7,952 nt of DNA from an uncultured Collinsella sp. (lineage in GTDB: Bacteria; Actinomycetota; Coriobacteriia; Coriobacteriales; Coriobacteriaceae), in contig UROR01000095.1 of the NCBI GenBank assembly GCA_900549535.1, positions 1 through 7,952 of the forward strand. Reading direction: 5' to 3'. The position numbers and the translations under genes are program-made. This document shows positions 6,412 through 7,952 of this stretch, piece after piece. Below the pieces are notes generated by a model. The model saw only the letters and a list, made by a program, of their open reading frames with translations. It was not told the DNA's origin and did not search any database. Position 1 is the first letter of the stretch. Every line of letters starts with the position of its first letter.

Positions 6412-6993
6412 TTGGCGCGCGTAAAACAAATAATCGGATGGACCGCGATCGTTCTGTTCGCTGTAACGCTGGCGGGCATCTGGGTGCTGACGGAGCAAAA
6501 TGCGGTGGAGACGTCGTTGCTGAGCGAGTCCACCGCGCGTGTGGTGGAGGGTCAGGCCACGGGCGTTCAGGCCGCCGATGCCACGGGTGAAGTCCAGACG
6601 GAGAACGGAATGACCGGGGGCACCGATTCGGCTGCCTTGAATGTCCGGTCTGGCCGACTTGCTTCCATTCGCATGTGGGTGGGCGCGAACGTCCGTCGCG
6701 TTGCCCATACCGTAGAGTTTTTCTTCGTCGGATTGTTCGCCTCGGTGATCGTGGCTTGCTTTTCCAGGCGTCCGTGGAGCGTGTGCTCCCGTTGCGTGCC
6801 CGTATTGCTCTTTTGCGCCGCCTGCTCCGTTGGCGACCAGGTGCATAAGATCTTTGTTCCCGGCAGACATTTCGACATGATCGACTTGGGCTTCGATGCC
6901 GCGGGCTATGTCAGCGCGATGCTGCTGGTATTGCTGGTCGCCGCATGGGTGCACCACGCGACGCGCCCCATCGGCGCCCACGCGAGGCGCTAG
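6412..6993 (+). CDS. VanZ-like family membrane protein
   Basis: The 193-residue product belongs to the VanZ-like membrane family, whose members mostly have no known function; VanZ itself gives low teicoplanin resistance. The TTG start is set by a strong AAGGAGG (6398-6404) seven bases upstream. TM1 is about 9-26, followed by the family segment LTEQNAVETSLLSES. Then comes a polar, Gly/Thr/Ala-rich loop (about 45-85), HTVEFFFVGLFASVIVACF (99-117) as TM2, a short third hydrophobic segment (about 128-140), and the conserved block GDQVHKIFVPGRHFDMIDLGFDAAG (written here as 141-165). A last TM is about 163-181. The canonical D-E-x-x-Q of the family is changed to G-D-Q-V-H. Context gives no glycopeptide-resistance genes, so a resistance role is not inferred. 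Confidence 0.82.
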   Translation: MARVKQIIGWTAIVLFAVTLAGIWVLTEQNAVETSLLSESTARVVEGQATGVQAADATGEVQTENGMTGGTDSAALNVRSGRLASIRMWVGANVRRVAHTVEFFFVGLFASVIVACFSRRPWSVCSRCVPVLLFCAACSVGDQVHKIFVPGRHFDMIDLGFDAAGYVSAMLLVLLVAAWVHHATRPIGAHARR

Positions 6994-7036
6994 CCTTAAG
7001 ACGAGACATCGCGACTGCCTACGCTTCGACATTGAC

Positions 7037-7042
7037 TACAAT
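7037..7042 (+). promoter_or_regulatory. Candidate -10 for the ArsC/Spx-like gene
   Basis: TACAAT matches five of six bases of the -10 consensus. CTGCCT (7015-7020) lies 16 bases upstream as a weak -35. It would give a leader of about 65 bases. Near the start codon the leader has a small AT-rich inverted repeat, TTTCT (7094-7098) and AGAAA (7102-7106), overlapping the RBS. Confidence 0.45.
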
Positions 7043-7115
7043 AACGGCTGCAATCGCGAGTGGTCGTCGATGTGCAGTTTTCCAGACACCTGTTTTCTCT
7101 AAGAAAGGAAATCCC

Positions 7116-7475
7116 ATGGCGGTATTGTTTGTTGAATATCCCAAGTGCTCGACCTGTAAGAAGGCCAAGGCATGGCTGGACGAACATGGGGTAGAGTATA
7201 TCGACCGCGATATCGTTTTGGACAATCCCGCGGCTGATGAGCTTGCGACCTGGATTGCTCGTTCGGGGCTGCCGGTGCGGCGCTTCTTTAATTCGTCGGG
7301 CATGAAATATCGAGAGCTGGGCCTGAAGGCGCGTCTGGATGCGGGCATGACGGATCAGGAGTGCTACGAGCTGCTGGCGACCGACGGCATGCTGGTCAAG
7401 CGTCCGCTGCTGGTGGGCGACGACTTTGCGATTCCTGGGTTTAAGGAAGCGGCCTGGACCGAGGTGCTGCTGTAG
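7116..7475 (+). CDS. ArsC/Spx-family thioredoxin-fold protein
   Basis: The 119-residue product has the arsenate reductase (ArsC)/Spx fold. The redox motif CSTC (Cys11-Cys14) follows the first strand in YPKCSTCKKAKAWL. FFNSSGMKYRELGLK (57-71) and DGMLVKRPLL (90-99, with Arg96) are family signatures, closest from memory to the small YusI-type proteins of Firmicutes rather than to characterised arsenate reductases. Likely a cytoplasmic redox or thiol-stress protein; its substrate is unknown. ATG 7116 is chosen because AAGAAAGGAA (7101-7110) precedes it; an upstream in-frame start at 6945 lies inside the VanZ-like gene and adds no family sequence. No arsenic-resistance genes (arsB, arsR) are nearby. 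Confidence 0.9.
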   Translation: MAVLFVEYPKCSTCKKAKAWLDEHGVEYIDRDIVLDNPAADELATWIARSGLPVRRFFNSSGMKYRELGLKARLDAGMTDQECYELLATDGMLVKRPLLVGDDFAIPGFKEAAWTEVLL

Positions 7476-7547
7476 GGGCGGCTGAAAGTGCGACCCGTTT
7501 TGAGCGCTCGGGGTGGGACGTGTTTTCCATCGGAGGGCTCGCTCGGC

Positions 7548-7952
7548 TCAATCCTTGAGCTGTGCCCATTCGTGCGGACCGTAGACCTTTACGTGCTTGT
7601 TGGGCTTGCCGCTCCAGTACTCCTCGTCCATAAAGGGCAGATATGCCTGAACACCGGGGCAGATAAAGGGAATCCGCTGCTGTTGCAGTCGCTCGCGCTG
7701 TCGTTGCTCCAGGTGCGCCTCGGATATGACAGTCGGCATACCGGACAGCTCGACGAGGCTTGACTGGATTCGCTTAAGGTCGGGGAGTCCCGCGTGCCAT
7801 GACATCCGCATGATCAAAAAGGATGCACGGCGGTATTTTGCCTGCATCACCGTGATGGCGGGGCGCAGAGTGGGATGGATTTTGTCCCGTTCGGGCCAAA
7901 GGTCAGCAGTGATCTCGAGGCCCAGGGTCTCCCATAGGTAATCAAGATCTTC
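7548..7952 (-). CDS. C-terminal part of an uncharacterised protein resembling the N-terminal domain of some MarR-type regulators (partial)
   Basis: The minus-strand frame is open from the window edge (7952) to TGA at 7548-7550, giving 134 residues; the start lies outside. GTG 7850 is an internal codon, as similarity-like sequence continues upstream (EDLDYLWETLGLEI). The segment RQRERLQQQRIPFICPGVQAYLPF resembles, from memory, a block (R-L-I-x-x-x-I-P-F-I-V-P-x-x-Q-x-Y-L-P) found in the N-terminal part of a group of MarR-type regulators. In those a winged helix follows; here only 28 residues follow LPF and no DNA-binding domain is visible. The gene is convergent with the ArsC/Spx-like gene, 72 bases apart. 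Function is not known; a peptide-sensing or inhibitory role would be speculation. Confidence 0.6.
   Translation of the reverse strand, partial: EDLDYLWETLGLEITADLWPERDKIHPTLRPAITVMQAKYRRASFLIMRMSWHAGLPDLKRIQSSLVELSGMPTVISEAHLEQRQRERLQQQRIPFICPGVQAYLPFMDEEYWSGKPNKHVKVYGPHEWAQLKD

Noticed and set aside
6412..6993. Glycopeptide resistance determinant
   Set aside because: VanZ-like membership alone does not imply resistance, and no vanH/A/X, two-component or ligase genes are nearby.
6945..7115. Earlier start for the ArsC/Spx-like gene at 6945
   Set aside because: It would overlap the VanZ-like gene and add about 57 residues with no family similarity; ATG 7116 has the RBS and matches the family N-terminus.
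5524..7115. Prophage, insertion sequence or defence island around the recombinase
   Set aside because: No transposase, phage structural gene, nuclease, toxin-antitoxin pair, target-site duplication or terminal inverted repeats bracket the region.
7116..7475. Arsenate resistance operon
   Set aside because: Only an ArsC-fold protein is present; there is no arsenite pump, ArsR-type repressor or other ars gene, and the sequence is closer to the unassigned YusI-type branch.
1..7952. CRISPR array, tRNA, rRNA or riboswitch
   Set aside because: No regularly spaced direct repeats, cloverleaf-like sequence or known aptamer pattern was seen on either strand by eye.

Overview
The window looks like a chromosomal segment of a GC-rich gut actinobacterium of the class Coriobacteriia, most like Collinsella. 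This is inference from codon use, the transketolase encoded as a separate C-terminal subunit, and the mix of ftsEX, an RNase R, a solitary serine recombinase and a small VanZ-like protein. No marker gene fixes the genus.

Layout. Positions 1-766 hold the 3' part of a split-type transketolase C-terminal subunit, interrupted by an in-frame TAG at 344-346. A strong terminator follows (811-848). Positions about 880-1040 are an abnormal homopolymer-rich stretch (C19, T8, C11) that looks like damaged or mis-assembled sequence. A candidate promoter and a good ribosome binding site then lead into ftsE (1125-2345), which has an unusual Pro/Ala/Gln-rich extension of about 170 residues before the ATPase domain. 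ftsX (2332-3252) overlaps ftsE by 14 bases, and the pair ends at a clear terminator (3277-3310). An RNase R gene (3388-5523) has its own promoter and RBS but is cut by an in-frame TAA at 4546-4548. After its terminator come a nested inverted repeat (5646-5698) and a solitary invertase/resolvase-type serine recombinase (5701-6306). Then follow a VanZ-like membrane protein starting at TTG (6412-6993) and an ArsC/Spx-fold thioredoxin-like protein (7116-7475). On the minus strand, entering from the right edge, is the 3' end of a gene (7952-7548) whose product resembles the N-terminal sensory part of certain MarR-type regulators but has no winged helix after it.

How the genes work together. FtsE and FtsX form one ABC-type complex that controls peptidoglycan hydrolysis at division. 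The other genes look like independent transcription units: carbon metabolism (transketolase), RNA turnover (RNase R), DNA recombination, an envelope protein of unknown role and a redox protein. I see no CRISPR array, tRNA, rRNA, insertion sequence, prophage or recognisable defence system.

The most notable points are: two conserved housekeeping genes broken by in-frame stops although each reading frame is otherwise intact; the homopolymer stretch before ftsE; the long FtsE N-terminal extension; and an inverted repeat that could mask the recombinase RBS. Stop-codon reassignment is not supported, because TAG and TAA are both used as ordinary gene ends here. Sequence or assembly error explains the first two best. 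I do not see convincing evidence for a new multi-gene system.
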